Assembly (NCBI RefSeq): GCF_026343115.1
Contig: NZ_JAPEMC010000001.1
Location: 5,373,001 to 5,437,000 of the forward strand
Length of the DNA stretch: 64,000 nt
Source: Streptomyces sp. NBC_00102
GTDB taxonomy: Bacteria; Actinomycetota; Actinomycetes; Streptomycetales; Streptomycetaceae
Direction: 5' to 3'
In this document: piece by piece, positions 55,070-62,548 of the stretch
Numbering within the stretch: the first letter of the stretch is position 1
Layout of the letters: every line of letters starts with the position of its first letter
Notes under the pieces: model-generated
What the model was told of the DNA's origin: nothing
The model's database searches: none
What the model saw: only the letters and a program-made list of their open reading frames with translations
Program-made: the position numbers and the translations under genes

Positions 55070-56214
55070 CGCTCACCGCTGGCGGTCTGGAGTTCCTGGC
55101 GGCGGGCGGAGACCCACCCGAGGGACCAACCGGTCTCGTCCACGAGCGTTCGCAGGGTCACACCCGGGTTCTTGTTCACGGCCGCCGCGATGTGTTCACG
55201 GGCAGCCTGCTCGGACAGCTTGCCGCCCGTCTCCAAGGGGGCCGACGGCTTCTCCGTGTTCACGGCCGCACGGTCGTTGTTCACGGTGATCTCGTCCGTG
55301 TTCACGGCGACCGGACGCGTGTTCACGGCCGGGCGGGGCGTGTTCACGGGCTTTCCGTACTGTTCCAGGGCCGCAGCCGCCAAGCCCGCGAGATTATTGC
55401 TCTCCGTCTCCTTGGCGCGCTCGCGGTCCTGCGCTTCCCGGGTCTCGCGGGCTTGGCGTTCACGCCGCTCTTCCTCGCGGCGCTCGCGGGCTTCCCGCGT
55501 CTCCCGTTCGGCCTGCCGTTCGGCGGCTTCCCGTTCGGCCTGCTCACGGGCCATGCTCGCCGTGTGCTCACGTTCTTCCCGGGCCTGGCGTGCCTCGTGG
55601 TCGAGCCGCTCGCGCTCCAGGCGTTCGGCCCGTTCCTCGCGCTCCCGACGCTCCGCGCGTTCACGTTCGGCAGCTTGTTCACGGGCCTGCCTGGCTTCTT
55701 GTTCACGGGCGGCGGCCCGCTGTTCACGGGTCTCCGCCTTCTGTTCACGGGCTTCCTGCTCGGCGGCCCGTGAACGCTCGATCCTGTCGACGGCCCGTCC
55801 GATCGCCCGTCGCCAGGCGAGTCCGGCATCCGCGATCACGATCAGAATGAGCGGGATCACCGCGTGAACAGCGACCCCGACCCCGTCCTTGTTCAAGGCG
55901 GAATCGCCGACGTTCAGGCCGAGCGTCATCGCCCCGGACATCCACCGGAGCAACGTCGCCCACCCGCCGGCCTTCTCGCCCAGCCGAGCGACGGTGGCGT
56001 CGAGTTTCACGGACGTGATGACCGCCGCGTCCACGACGAGAGGCAGCAAGGGTGCCGTCCACTCCCACCCGCCCGGGGTGACCCGCGCGACCAGAGGCGT
56101 GACGGTGAGGACGGAGTAGGCGACGGCCCCTGCGGTGATGCCCCACGTGCCGGCGGACAGCGTCCGCTCGGCCGCAGCGATCTGCCGGGGCGACAAGGTG
56201 GCGAGCATGCTCAT
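55066..56214 (-). CDS. DUF2637 (SpdB2-like) membrane protein with coiled coil and winged helix
   Basis: The 382-residue protein has about four membrane helices in the first 135 residues (TAGAVAYSVLTVTPLVARVT, WTAPLLPLVVDAAVITSVKL). A very long Arg/Glu/Gln/Ala-rich coiled coil follows (about 140-260), then an Asn/Val-rich linker with repeated VNT (about 265-320) and a C-terminal winged-helix (about 325-380, LSEQAAREHIAAAVNKNPGV). DUF2637 proteins are often called SpdB2 in Streptomyces plasmids. The gene carries the GTTCACGG array. ATGA overlap with the gene upstream; GAGGAG ribosome site. Confidence 0.82.
   Translation of the reverse strand: MSMLATLSPRQIAAAERTLSAGTWGITAGAVAYSVLTVTPLVARVTPGGWEWTAPLLPLVVDAAVITSVKLDATVARLGEKAGGWATLLRWMSGAMTLGLNVGDSALNKDGVGVAVHAVIPLILIVIADAGLAWRRAIGRAVDRIERSRAAEQEAREQKAETREQRAAAREQEARQAREQAAERERAERREREERAERLERERLDHEARQAREEREHTASMAREQAEREAAERQAERETREARERREEERRERQARETREAQDRERAKETESNNLAGLAAAALEQYGKPVNTPRPAVNTRPVAVNTDEITVNNDRAAVNTEKPSAPLETGGKLSEQAAREHIAAAVNKNPGVTLRTLVDETGWSLGWVSARRQELQTASGER
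55174..55775. repeat. GTTCACGG octamer array inside the DUF2637 gene
   Basis: There are eleven direct copies of GTTCACGG at 55174, 55194, 55258, 55279, 55300, 55321, 55342, 55677, 55701, 55722 and 55743, plus one inverted copy at 55768. The five from 55258 to 55342 are exactly 21 bases apart. On the coding strand the octamer is read as Val-Asn in some places and as (Arg)-Glu-(Gln/His) in another frame elsewhere, so it is conserved as DNA. Candidate recognition sequence for the translocase. Confidence 0.88.
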
Positions 56215-56522
56215 CGCTCCTCCTCACTGAACGACATCTGACCCTCGGGAACCTGGCCGCGGATGCTGCCGAGCGGCCGGATCGGGATCGACCAGACCTT
56301 GTGCGGGCCGAGCATCCGCGACGACCACTGGGCCCCGTCCTCGGCGACGTAGCCGAGAACGGCGAGCGCGGTGGCCCGTACGGTCTCGGTCGGGACGCCG
56401 AAGGGGGCGGGCGGGTCGACGGGGTGACGGGGGCCGAACCCGTGCGCGGGCCCGACCATCACGATGGTCACGACCCACCCGGTCAAGCCCTCGGCCGTCC
56501 ACGCCTCAAAGCGCTGCGCCAC
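56211..56522 (-). CDS. Small hypothetical protein, paralogue of its upstream neighbour
   Basis: The 103-residue protein has a GTG start at 56522 inside the 3' end of the upstream gene (17-base overlap). Pattern VVTIVMVGPAH...PVDPPAPFGVPTETVRATAL AVLGY resembles the LYVPL...PTAPVPTPAERARALAGLGY pattern of the preceding protein, suggesting a duplicated gene pair. Function unknown (possibly the DUF6303-type proteins found in Streptomyces elements). Confidence 0.62.
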   Translation of the reverse strand: MAQRFEAWTAEGLTGWVVTIVMVGPAHGFGPRHPVDPPAPFGVPTETVRATALAVLGYVAEDGAQWSSRMLGPHKVWSIPIRPLGSIRGQVPEGQMSFSEEER

Positions 56523-56820
56523 GGCGGCCCCCGCTCCCGAACGTCGTGGGGTCGGTGGCGGCGGGCCGGACGGTGACGGTGGCGATGAGCAGGACCGCAG
56601 ATGTCGGGTCGCCGTAGACCTCGCTGTCCTCGATCCACGTCCACTCACCGGCCACGTCGTAGCCGAGACCGGCCAGCGCCCGCGCCCGCTCGGCGGGGGT
56701 GGGGACCGGGGCGGTGGGACTCCAGTCGTGCCAGGGCCACTCCTCGCCGGTCAGCGGCACGTACAGGTGCCACCGGCCGCCGGAGTTCGACATCTGCGCG
56801 GGCAGCATCGGCGCGGTCAC
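56506..56820 (-). CDS. Small hypothetical protein, transfer operon
   Basis: The 104-residue protein has a GTG start at 56820 overlapping the previous gene stop (GTGA). It is Trp-rich (GGRWHLYVPLTGEEWPWHDW) and strand-rich, with no recognised motif. It is paired with a similar downstream gene. Confidence 0.62.
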   Translation of the reverse strand: MTAPMLPAQMSNSGGRWHLYVPLTGEEWPWHDWSPTAPVPTPAERARALAGLGYDVAGEWTWIEDSEVYGDPTSAVLLIATVTVRPAATDPTTFGSGGRRGAAL

Positions 56821-57083
56821 GCCGCACCGCCCGCCTGGTCCAGACCGGCCCGGTTGGTGAGGCTGCGGCGCTCGGCGAGGACGCGCCGGCGGGCCCGGCG
56901 GATACGCCGGTCGTCCAGCTCGGTCGGCGTGCGGTCGATGGTCATGATCTCCGCGTCGAGCAAGTCGACCTCGGCGAGGATGAGGGGCATCTCGGCGTCG
57001 ATCGCGTCCAGCTCGGCGGCGGTCGGCTCGAAGCGGAGCGAAGCCGCCGTAACGGTCGCCTGAAGTGCAGCGATGGTGCGCAT
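56817..57083 (-). CDS. DUF6284-like small helical protein, first gene of the minus-strand operon
   Basis: The 88-residue, mainly helical, acidic-then-basic protein (AAELDAIDAEMPLILAEVDL, RRARRRVLAERRSL) starts at ATG 57083 with GGGAG upstream. Its family assignment (DUF6284) is from memory and uncertain. Two hairpins lie in the leader (57120-57149, 57252-57276), making it the probable first gene after the regulated promoter. Confidence 0.6.
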   Translation of the reverse strand: MRTIAALQATVTAASLRFEPTAAELDAIDAEMPLILAEVDLLDAEIMTIDRTPTELDDRRIRRARRRVLAERRSLTNRAGLDQAGGAA

Positions 57084-57119
57084 GAGTCGTTTTCTCCCTA
57101 GCAGGTGGACGGCTCGACT

Positions 57120-57149
57120 GCGGCCCCGGTGCTCGAACACCGGGGCCGC
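57120..57149 (-). terminator. Hairpin in the leader of the transfer operon
   Basis: Perfect 12-base arms (57120-57131 and 57138-57149) with a six-base loop lie 36 bases upstream of the first gene, so the hairpin may attenuate the operon. A second one (ten-base arms, 57252-57261 and 57267-57276) lies further upstream. Confidence 0.5.
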
Positions 57150-57579
57150 GCCGTTGGTGGGTGAAGCAGGAAGTGCGCTCCGGCTCCCCTCAGCCCCGCC
57201 CGTACGACCCATGGGCCGGACGGACGGGGGAGGCAACCGGCAGGGCTTCGCCGCTCAGCCGTTGCGCGGCTGAGCGATCCCGAGCCTGAAATCGGTGCGT
57301 CATCGTCACTGCTCTGACGCCAGCAGGGCGGTGCGCGCGAGGTGGCAGCAGGGGCGTTGACCTCCAGTTATGGAGGGATGATCGCCACGCTGTTCTCCAG
57401 AGCCAGCACGCGGAAAGGGCCGCCGACGACATCACCTGGTCGTCCGCAGGGACGGGGCGTTCCACCCCGTCGAATCAATCGCACTCTGTTCAGTTCAAAA
57501 GGAACCGCCGCTTCCTTCGGGCTCACTCCCTCGCGGGACCCTCCGGGCGGTGGGGCGCACCGGACCCGGGCAGTAGCCC

Positions 57580-57625
57580 CATCTGGTGCGCACCAACAGC
57601 ATGGCATCTGGTGCGCACCAGATGC
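57580..57625. promoter_or_regulatory. Tandem palindromic operators
   Basis: Two 16-bp copies of CATCTGGTGCGCACCA start 25 bp apart; the second is part of a perfect 22-bp palindrome. TGGTGCGCACCA-type dyads suit GntR (KorSA-like) repressors. They could repress both the transfer operon and the XRE gene. Confidence 0.6.
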
Positions 57626-57702
57626 AACCCCTGCTGTCGGCCAGGTGTTGGTGCGTGTCTCCAGAGAACGGCCAAACGAGGTGCCGCCGGTAGCCAACTG
57701 GG

Positions 57703-57723
57703 GTTAACCTCAAGGGTGTTAAC
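57703..57723. promoter_or_regulatory. Pair of GTTAAC boxes upstream of the XRE regulator
   Basis: GTTAAC at 57703 and 57718 are 15 bp apart and 31-51 bp before the XRE start codon; the first is inside GGTTAACC. They may be an operator for the XRE protein itself or part of its promoter. Confidence 0.4.
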
Positions 57724-57753
57724 CAGTTCCGACCTGCGGTTTTCGGAGGCGGC

Positions 57754-58881
57754 GTGATCAGTGGGCTGAAGAACGCGAGGACCGGGCGCGGATGGTCGCA
57801 AGACCGATTGGTCTACGAGATCCGACGCTTCGCGGAACAGCGGCTGCTGGATGTCGCGTCGGCCGCGAGCCTCAAGACATACGTCTCGGAGTGGGAGAAC
57901 GGGCGGCGGTCCATCACGGACCGATACGCCTCAGTCCTCCGGCCGCTCCTCGGGGTCACTGACCAAGAGCTGCGCGGCGTACCCGATGTGGAGGAGTTGC
58001 AGGCAGACGGCTACGCGGACCTGTTGAGCCGGATCGACGCAGCGGGCAGCCTCAGTGAGTCCCTGGTTCCGTCGTTCCTGGCGCAGACGGAACTACTTCG
58101 CACGATGGACCGCCAGATGGGCGCGGCGGGCCTGGTGGACCAGATGGCAGGCCACTTGGCGGCCATGGAAGAGGCGCTCACGTTCGCGGTGCTGCCTGGG
58201 GCGCGGCGACCCATTGCGGCAGCGCTGGCGGGGGCGTCCACTCTCGCTGCATGGCAGGCGCTTGACGCAGGAGCGGTGGATAGGGCGTGGCGACGGTACG
58301 AGGTGGCCAAGAAAGCGGCGCAAGACGCTGACTCTCCGCTCTACCTCGCCCACGCTATGGGCGAGCAGGCGTACGTCCTCGCGGAGGCGGGGCGCCCTCA
58401 ACTCGCGGTCGAGCTGGCGAGAGAGGCGCAACGCGCCCACCCTGAGCGTCAGTCCCTCCGGCTGCGCGCGTGGCTGGCAGCCACAGAGGCCGAGTTGTGC
58501 GCGGCGGCCGGGCGGGAGTCGGAGGCGCGAGCCGCCCTTGATCGGGCAACCTCTCTACTGCCCGACGACGGGGAGCTGAGAGACGCGGACATGTTGTCCA
58601 TCTTCCTCAACACGGACCATCTCGCGAGGTGGCGCGGAAACGTCCTTGTGAAGCTGGGGGACACGTCGGCGGTGGAAGAGCTGTACGCCTCGCTGAACGG
58701 CGCGGACACGTCATTTGTGCGCGCGAACGCTGGGCTGCACTGCGACCTCGCCCAGGCGCACCTGACCCGAGGAGAGCTGGAAGAAGCGAGGTCTCATCTA
58801 CAGCAGGCGAGGCTGCTGGCGAACCGCACGGGTTCCGTGCGGTATCGCCGGCGCGTGGAACTTCTTACCGGGCGGTTCTAG
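57754..58881 (+). CDS. XRE-family regulator with TPR-like C-terminal domain
   Basis: The 375-residue protein has an N-terminal XRE helix-turn-helix (about residues 5-75: NARTGRGWSQDRLVYEIRRF, LKTYVSEWENGRRSITDRYA) and an all-helical region from about 85 to 370 with A/L-rich repeats (LAHAMGEQAYVLAEAGRPQL, LHCDLAQAHLTRGELEEARS) typical of TPR sensors. It is the only plus-strand gene in the element. Analogous plus-strand regulators in AICEs activate or repress transfer; direction here is unknown. GTG 57754 with GGAGG. Its 3' end overlaps the convergent GntR-Nudix gene by 17 bases. Confidence 0.85.
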   Translation: MISGLKNARTGRGWSQDRLVYEIRRFAEQRLLDVASAASLKTYVSEWENGRRSITDRYASVLRPLLGVTDQELRGVPDVEELQADGYADLLSRIDAAGSLSESLVPSFLAQTELLRTMDRQMGAAGLVDQMAGHLAAMEEALTFAVLPGARRPIAAALAGASTLAAWQALDAGAVDRAWRRYEVAKKAAQDADSPLYLAHAMGEQAYVLAEAGRPQLAVELAREAQRAHPERQSLRLRAWLAATEAELCAAAGRESEARAALDRATSLLPDDGELRDADMLSIFLNTDHLARWRGNVLVKLGDTSAVEELYASLNGADTSFVRANAGLHCDLAQAHLTRGELEEARSHLQQARLLANRTGSVRYRRRVELLTGRF

Positions 58882-59716
58882 GGCGGGACGCCAGGATGTG
58901 AAGCAGAGCTACGAGCGTGCCCGACCCCATGAGCTTGCCCTCGGACATCAGGCGGGGGATGTCATCCAGGGGCACCCAAGAGACCTCCCCCGCCTCTTCC
59001 CCGTCGGTAGGCTCCCCCACCTTCTCGGCTCCACGGGCAACATAGATCTCGTGAGGCGAGTCCACCATGCCGATCATCGGCTGGTAACTCACGACGTGCT
59101 CAACCGGCCCGGGACGCCAGCCCGTTTCTTCCTCCGTCTCGCGCACCGCCGCGGCAGCCGCGTCCTCGCCCGGGTCCACGATTCCTCCGGGGAGTTCCCA
59201 ACCCCACTGGTGCGGCACGAAGCGGTACCGCCAGAGCATGAGCACGCGGTCCTGCTCATCAATTACGGCTGTGATGGCCACGCGAAAGAGCCGCACGACG
59301 TGATGCTCGAAACGCTCCACACCTGGAGGCTCCACATCGACAAGGTCGAGGGTGACCCAGCGATTCTCATAGACGGGGCGTGAACCGTGGATCGCCCACG
59401 ATTCACCCTCGGGTGGCGTGGGTGCGTTCCCGGCGCCGAGGACCCGGTACGAACTGCGGTCGTGGGCCCTGATGAAGTGCTCGCTCACGAGCCTGGCAAG
59501 CACCTGGCGCAGTGCGGTGCGGCCGATCTCAAGCTCGGCGCTCAGCGTGCGCTCGGACGGCAACTTGTCGCCGGGATTGAACCGGCCCGACTCGATCCAG
59601 GCTCGAATCGTCTCGTAGACCCTCTGTGTTTTGGGTCCCATCCTCGGCGCACACTCCCGGGTCGTCGGTTGCGAGTGGCCAGGGTATCGGGGGAGAAGAA
59701 CGGGTGACTCGACCAT
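58865..59716 (-). CDS. GntR-Nudix fusion regulator (KorSA-Pif-like)
   Basis: The 283-residue protein has a GntR winged-helix (about residues 25-95: RVYETIRAWIESGRFNPGDK, SAELEIGRTALRQVLARLVS) fused to a Nudix hydrolase with a complete box GGIVDPGEDAAAAAVRETEE followed by ETGW (about 178-201). pSAM2 has a separate GntR repressor KorSA and a separate Nudix protein Pif that blocks transfer into cells carrying the element; here both are one chain. ATG 59716 (MVESPVLLPRYPG) has AGAGG upstream. It lies next to the rlmN-side attachment site and is transcribed away from rlmN. Confidence 0.85.
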   Translation of the reverse strand: MVESPVLLPRYPGHSQPTTRECAPRMGPKTQRVYETIRAWIESGRFNPGDKLPSERTLSAELEIGRTALRQVLARLVSEHFIRAHDRSSYRVLGAGNAPTPPEGESWAIHGSRPVYENRWVTLDLVDVEPPGVERFEHHVVRLFRVAITAVIDEQDRVLMLWRYRFVPHQWGWELPGGIVDPGEDAAAAAVRETEEETGWRPGPVEHVVSYQPMIGMVDSPHEIYVARGAEKVGEPTDGEEAGEVSWVPLDDIPRLMSEGKLMGSGTLVALLHILASRPRTAR

Positions 59717-60022
59717 TGGGACCTCTCTTGAGGAGATTGGCTCTCTGCCACGACGGTGGTGGGCGCGTGTGCAGCGCCGGGGGTGTTCTGGGTCTCGCGC
59801 ACGACACCTCGCGCTCCCCATTTGGCGCGGTGCCGCGATCTGAGACGGAGCCCGTGTGCCAGCGCGGCCACGCGCGCCTGACCTGCGCCGTTATGGAGGA
59901 GGCTGGGCCGTGTGTGGGCCGTCACGGGACCGCCAGCGACCACCGACAACAACTGGTAACCACCGGCTCCGCCTGGCCGTCGCGAGCGCTGAGCTGCGCG
60001 AGGACCGGGCGGACCTTCGCGT
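59717..60022. other. Right-end intergenic region of the element
   Basis: These 306 bases must hold both the promoter of the GntR-Nudix gene (minus strand) and any promoter for rlmN (plus strand). The phased TGGGCCGT pair lies at 59904-59922. No gene is seen. Confidence 0.5.
59903..59923. repeat. Phased TGGGCCGT pair, right end
   Basis: Two TGGGCCGT copies (59904 and 59915), 11 bp apart, have the same orientation and spacing as the pair at 44107-44127. They lie about 100 bp inside the right attachment site. Confidence 0.6.
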
Positions 60023-60063
60023 GTCTGCGACACTGGAAGAACCATGCCTAAGCCCGGAGAACT
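60023..60063 (+). other. Right attachment site overlapping the rlmN start
   Basis: This is the second copy of the 41-bp core. It supplies GGAAG (60035-60039) as rlmN ribosome binding site, the ATG at 60044 and codons 1-6 plus two bases. Confidence 0.93.
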
Positions 60064-61150
60064 CACCTTTGTCGCGCCCCGCGGAGCCAAGAGGCCCCCG
60101 CGGCACCTCGCCGACCTCACGCCCGCCGAGCGCAAGGAGGCAGTCGCCGCGACCGGCGAGAAGCCGTTCCGTGCGCAGCAGCTCTCGCAGCACTACTTCG
60201 CGCGGTACGCGCACGACCCGTCCGAGTGGACGAACATCCCGGCCGGGTCGCGGGAGAAGCTTGCCGAAGCGCTCTTCCCGGACCTCATGTCCGTCGTCCG
60301 TCACATCAGCTGCGACGACGACACCACCCGCAAGACGCTCTGGAAGCTGCACGACGGGACGCTCGTCGAGTCCGTCCTGATGCGCTACCCGGAGCGCGTG
60401 ACGATGTGCATCTCGTCACAGGCCGGCTGCGGGATGAACTGCCCGTTCTGCGCCACCGGACAGGCCGGTCTGGACCGGAACCTCTCCACCGCCGAGATCG
60501 TGCACCAGATCGTGGACGGCATGCGGGCGCTGCGCGACGGCGAGGTGCCGGGCGGGCCCGCGCGCCTCTCCAACATCGTCTTCATGGGGATGGGGGAGCC
60601 GCTCGCCAACTACAACCGCGTCGTCGGCGCCATCCGCCGGCTGACCGACCCGGAGCCGGACGGCCTGGGCCTCTCCCAGCGCGGCATCACCGTCTCCACC
60701 GTGGGCCTGGTGCCCGCGATGCTGCGCTTCGCGGACGAGGGCTTCAAGTGCCGGCTCGCCGTCTCGCTGCACGCTCCGGACGACGACCTCCGCGACACCC
60801 TGGTGCCGGTGAACACCCGCTGGAAGGTCCGCGAGGTGCTCGACGCCGCGTGGGAGTACGCCGAGAAGTCAGGCCGCCGGATCTCGATCGAGTACGCCCT
60901 GATCCGCGACATCAACGACCAGGCGTGGCGGGGCGACCGGCTCGGCCGGCTGCTCAAGGGCAAGCGCGTGCACGTCAACCTGATCCCGCTCAACCCGACG
61001 CCCGGCTCGAAGTGGACGGCCTCCCGTCCCGAGGACGAGAAGGCGTTCGTGGAGGCCATCGCCGCCCACGGCGTACCCGTCACGGTGCGCGACACCCGTG
61101 GCCAGGAGATCGACGGCGCCTGCGGGCAGCTGGCCGCCTCCGAGCGCTGA
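60044..61150 (+). CDS. rlmN: Dual-specificity RNA methyltransferase RlmN
   Basis: The 368-residue radical-SAM enzyme makes m2A2503 in 23S rRNA and m2A37 in some tRNAs. Iron-sulfur ligands are in [12 protein letters not shown] (CxxxCxxC, about residues 129-136); SAM-binding [14 protein letters not shown] follows; the catalytic C-terminal cysteine is in GACGQL. The coding sequence is complete, because the att core rebuilds its 5' end, but the sequence upstream of 60023 is entirely element DNA, so its expression is now set by the element unless a promoter exists in the core. The protein itself looks fully functional. Confidence 0.96.
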   Translation: MPKPGELTFVAPRGAKRPPRHLADLTPAERKEAVAATGEKPFRAQQLSQHYFARYAHDPSEWTNIPAGSREKLAEALFPDLMSVVRHISCDDDTTRKTLWKLHDGTLVESVLMRYPERVTMCISSQAGCGMNCPFCATGQAGLDRNLSTAEIVHQIVDGMRALRDGEVPGGPARLSNIVFMGMGEPLANYNRVVGAIRRLTDPEPDGLGLSQRGITVSTVGLVPAMLRFADEGFKCRLAVSLHAPDDDLRDTLVPVNTRWKVREVLDAAWEYAEKSGRRISIEYALIRDINDQAWRGDRLGRLLKGKRVHVNLIPLNPTPGSKWTASRPEDEKAFVEAIAAHGVPVTVRDTRGQEIDGACGQLAASER

Positions 61151-61168
61151 GCCGAAGCCTTCGGAACG

Positions 61169-61203
61169 GCCCGGTCAGGCCGCAGCTGTCGGCCTGACCG
61201 GGC
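61169..61203 (+). terminator. Terminator after rlmN
   Basis: Perfect 13-base arms (61169-61181 and 61191-61203) with a nine-base loop lie 18 bases after the rlmN stop. Confidence 0.75.
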
Positions 61204-61254
61204 AGAACCTCCGAACGGGGTCCGTGTAGCCTGGCCCCGCGTTCAATTTCATAT

Positions 61255-61356
61255 TCCGACAGGGGAGCGCCACAGCGCTGAGAGTGCGGCACCGGTGAAC
61301 GGATGGCCGCAGACCCTCTGAACCTCGCCCGGGTCATTCCGGGTAGGAAGTTCGGA
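61255..61356 (+). ncRNA. TPP riboswitch (THI element)
   Basis: The conserved elements are all present in order: GGGGAGC near the 5' end, GCTGAGAGTGCGG (pyrimidine-sensor helix region), GCCGCAGACCCTCTGAACCT, GGGTCATTCCGGGTAGGAAG, closed by TCCGA/TCGGA pairing (61255-61259 with 61352-61356). It sits 93 bases upstream of thiB and should switch the transporter off when thiamine pyrophosphate is plentiful. Confidence 0.95.
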
Positions 61357-61448
61357 CCTTACTCAAGCTGTTGCGCCCTGCCCGCTTCCGGTGATGACCG
61401 GCGCGTGCGGGGCCGCGTCTCTTCCTGGTCACCTCCAGGAGGAATCAC

Positions 61449-62537
61449 ATGCACACCACGACGAAGTACGCGGCGACCGCACTCACCGCCGCACTCGGCG
61501 TCACGGTCCTAGCGGGCTGCGGGAGCTCGGACGACGACACGTCCGGCGCCTCGAAGGGTTCCAAGACCGTCACCCTGGTCAGCCACGACTCCTTCGCCGC
61601 GTCGAAGGACGTGCTCGCGGAGTTCACCAAGGAGACCGGCTACACGGTCAAGGTCCTCAAGAGCGGCGACGCCGGTGCGGCCCTCAACCAGGAGATCCTC
61701 ACCAAGGGCTCCCCGCGCGGCGACGTCTTCTTCGGCGTCGACAACACGCTGCTCTCCCGCGCCCTCGACCAGGGCCTCTTCACCCCGTACGAGGCGAAGG
61801 GCCTGGACGCCGTCGCGGCCGACACCCAGCTCGACGCCGAGCACCGGGTCACCCCGATCGACACCGGCGACATCTGCGTCAACTACGACAAGAAGTACTT
61901 CGCCGACAAGAAGCTGGCCCCGCCGCAGTCCTTCGCGGACCTGCTGAAGCCCGCGTACAAGAACCTCCTGGTCACCGAGAACGCCGCCACCTCCTCGCCC
62001 GGCCTCGGCTTCCTCCTCGGCACCATCGCCGACTCCGGCGAGAACGGCTACCAGGACTACTGGAAGAAGCTGAAGGCCAACGGCGTCAAGGTCGTCGACG
62101 GCTGGGAGCAGGCGTACAACGAGGAGTTCTCGGGTTCGGCCGGCGGCAAGAAGGCCAACGGCGACCGCCCGCTCGTCGTCAGCTACGCCTCCAGCCCGCC
62201 CGTCGAGGTGTACTACGCCGACCCGCAGCCGACCGAGGCTCCCACCGGCGTAGCCACCGCGACCTGCTTCCGCCAGATCGAGTTCGCCGGTCTGCTGGAC
62301 GGGGCGAAGAACGAGGCGGGCGGCAAGGCGCTGCTGGACTTCCTGATCAGCAAGACGTTCCAGGAGGACATGCCGCTCCAGATGTTCGTCGACCCGGTGG
62401 TCGAGGGCACCAAGCTGCCGGAGGTCTACACCAAGTTCGGCGCCACCGTGGACAAGCCGTTCACCGTGGACCCGGCGAAGATCGCCGCCAACCGTGAGAG
62501 CTGGGTCCAGGCGTGGACCTCGATCGCCGTGAAGTGA
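61449..62537 (+). CDS. thiB: Thiamine ABC transporter substrate-binding lipoprotein
   Basis: The 362-residue lipoprotein has signal peptide MHTTTKYAATALTAALGVTV with lipobox LAGC. The binding-protein fold shows the ThiB-like start TVTLVSHDSFAASKDVLAEF and KSGDAGAALNQEILTKGSPR. Conserved segments VFFGVDNTLLSRAL and TGDICVNYDKKYF follow. It captures thiamine (or thiamine phosphates) outside the membrane. ATG 61449 has an excellent AGGAGG. The TPP riboswitch upstream confirms the thiamine assignment. Confidence 0.94.
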   Translation: MHTTTKYAATALTAALGVTVLAGCGSSDDDTSGASKGSKTVTLVSHDSFAASKDVLAEFTKETGYTVKVLKSGDAGAALNQEILTKGSPRGDVFFGVDNTLLSRALDQGLFTPYEAKGLDAVAADTQLDAEHRVTPIDTGDICVNYDKKYFADKKLAPPQSFADLLKPAYKNLLVTENAATSSPGLGFLLGTIADSGENGYQDYWKKLKANGVKVVDGWEQAYNEEFSGSAGGKKANGDRPLVVSYASSPPVEVYYADPQPTEAPTGVATATCFRQIEFAGLLDGAKNEAGGKALLDFLISKTFQEDMPLQMFVDPVVEGTKLPEVYTKFGATVDKPFTVDPAKIAANRESWVQAWTSIAVK

Positions 62538-62548
62538 CGAAGCCCTAA

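Larger units (their letters stand above)
57084..57753. promoter_or_regulatory. Regulatory zone between the transfer operon and the XRE regulator
   Basis: This 670-base divergent region has two leader hairpins (57120-57149 and 57252-57276), a pair of near-palindromes with core CATCTGGTGCGCACCA at 57580-57595 and 57605-57620 (the second extending to a perfect 22-bp palindrome, 57604-57625), and two GTTAAC boxes at 57703 and 57718. No gene is seen inside. Confidence 0.6.
43996..60063. mobile_element. AICE of the PrimPol replication type, integrated in the 5' end of rlmN
   Basis: The element is bounded by a perfect 41-bp direct repeat (43996-44036 and 60023-60063), giving about 16.0 kb including one repeat. 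Gene content is that of actinomycete integrative and conjugative elements: tyrosine integrase and Xis at one end, PrimPol plus DUF3631 ATPase for replication, an FtsK/TraB-type translocase with SpdB2/Spd-like membrane proteins for intermycelial transfer, and KorSA/Pif-like regulators at the other end. All transfer and replication genes run on the minus strand. It appears intact. The target is a protein-coding gene start rather than a tRNA gene. Confidence 0.92.
61151..61448 (+). promoter_or_regulatory. rlmN-thiB intergenic region
   Basis: It contains the rlmN terminator, a short spacer with the likely promoter (TAGCCT near 61227 is a possible -10), the TPP riboswitch and about 90 bases of expression platform leading to thiB. 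No gene is seen. Confidence 0.5.
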
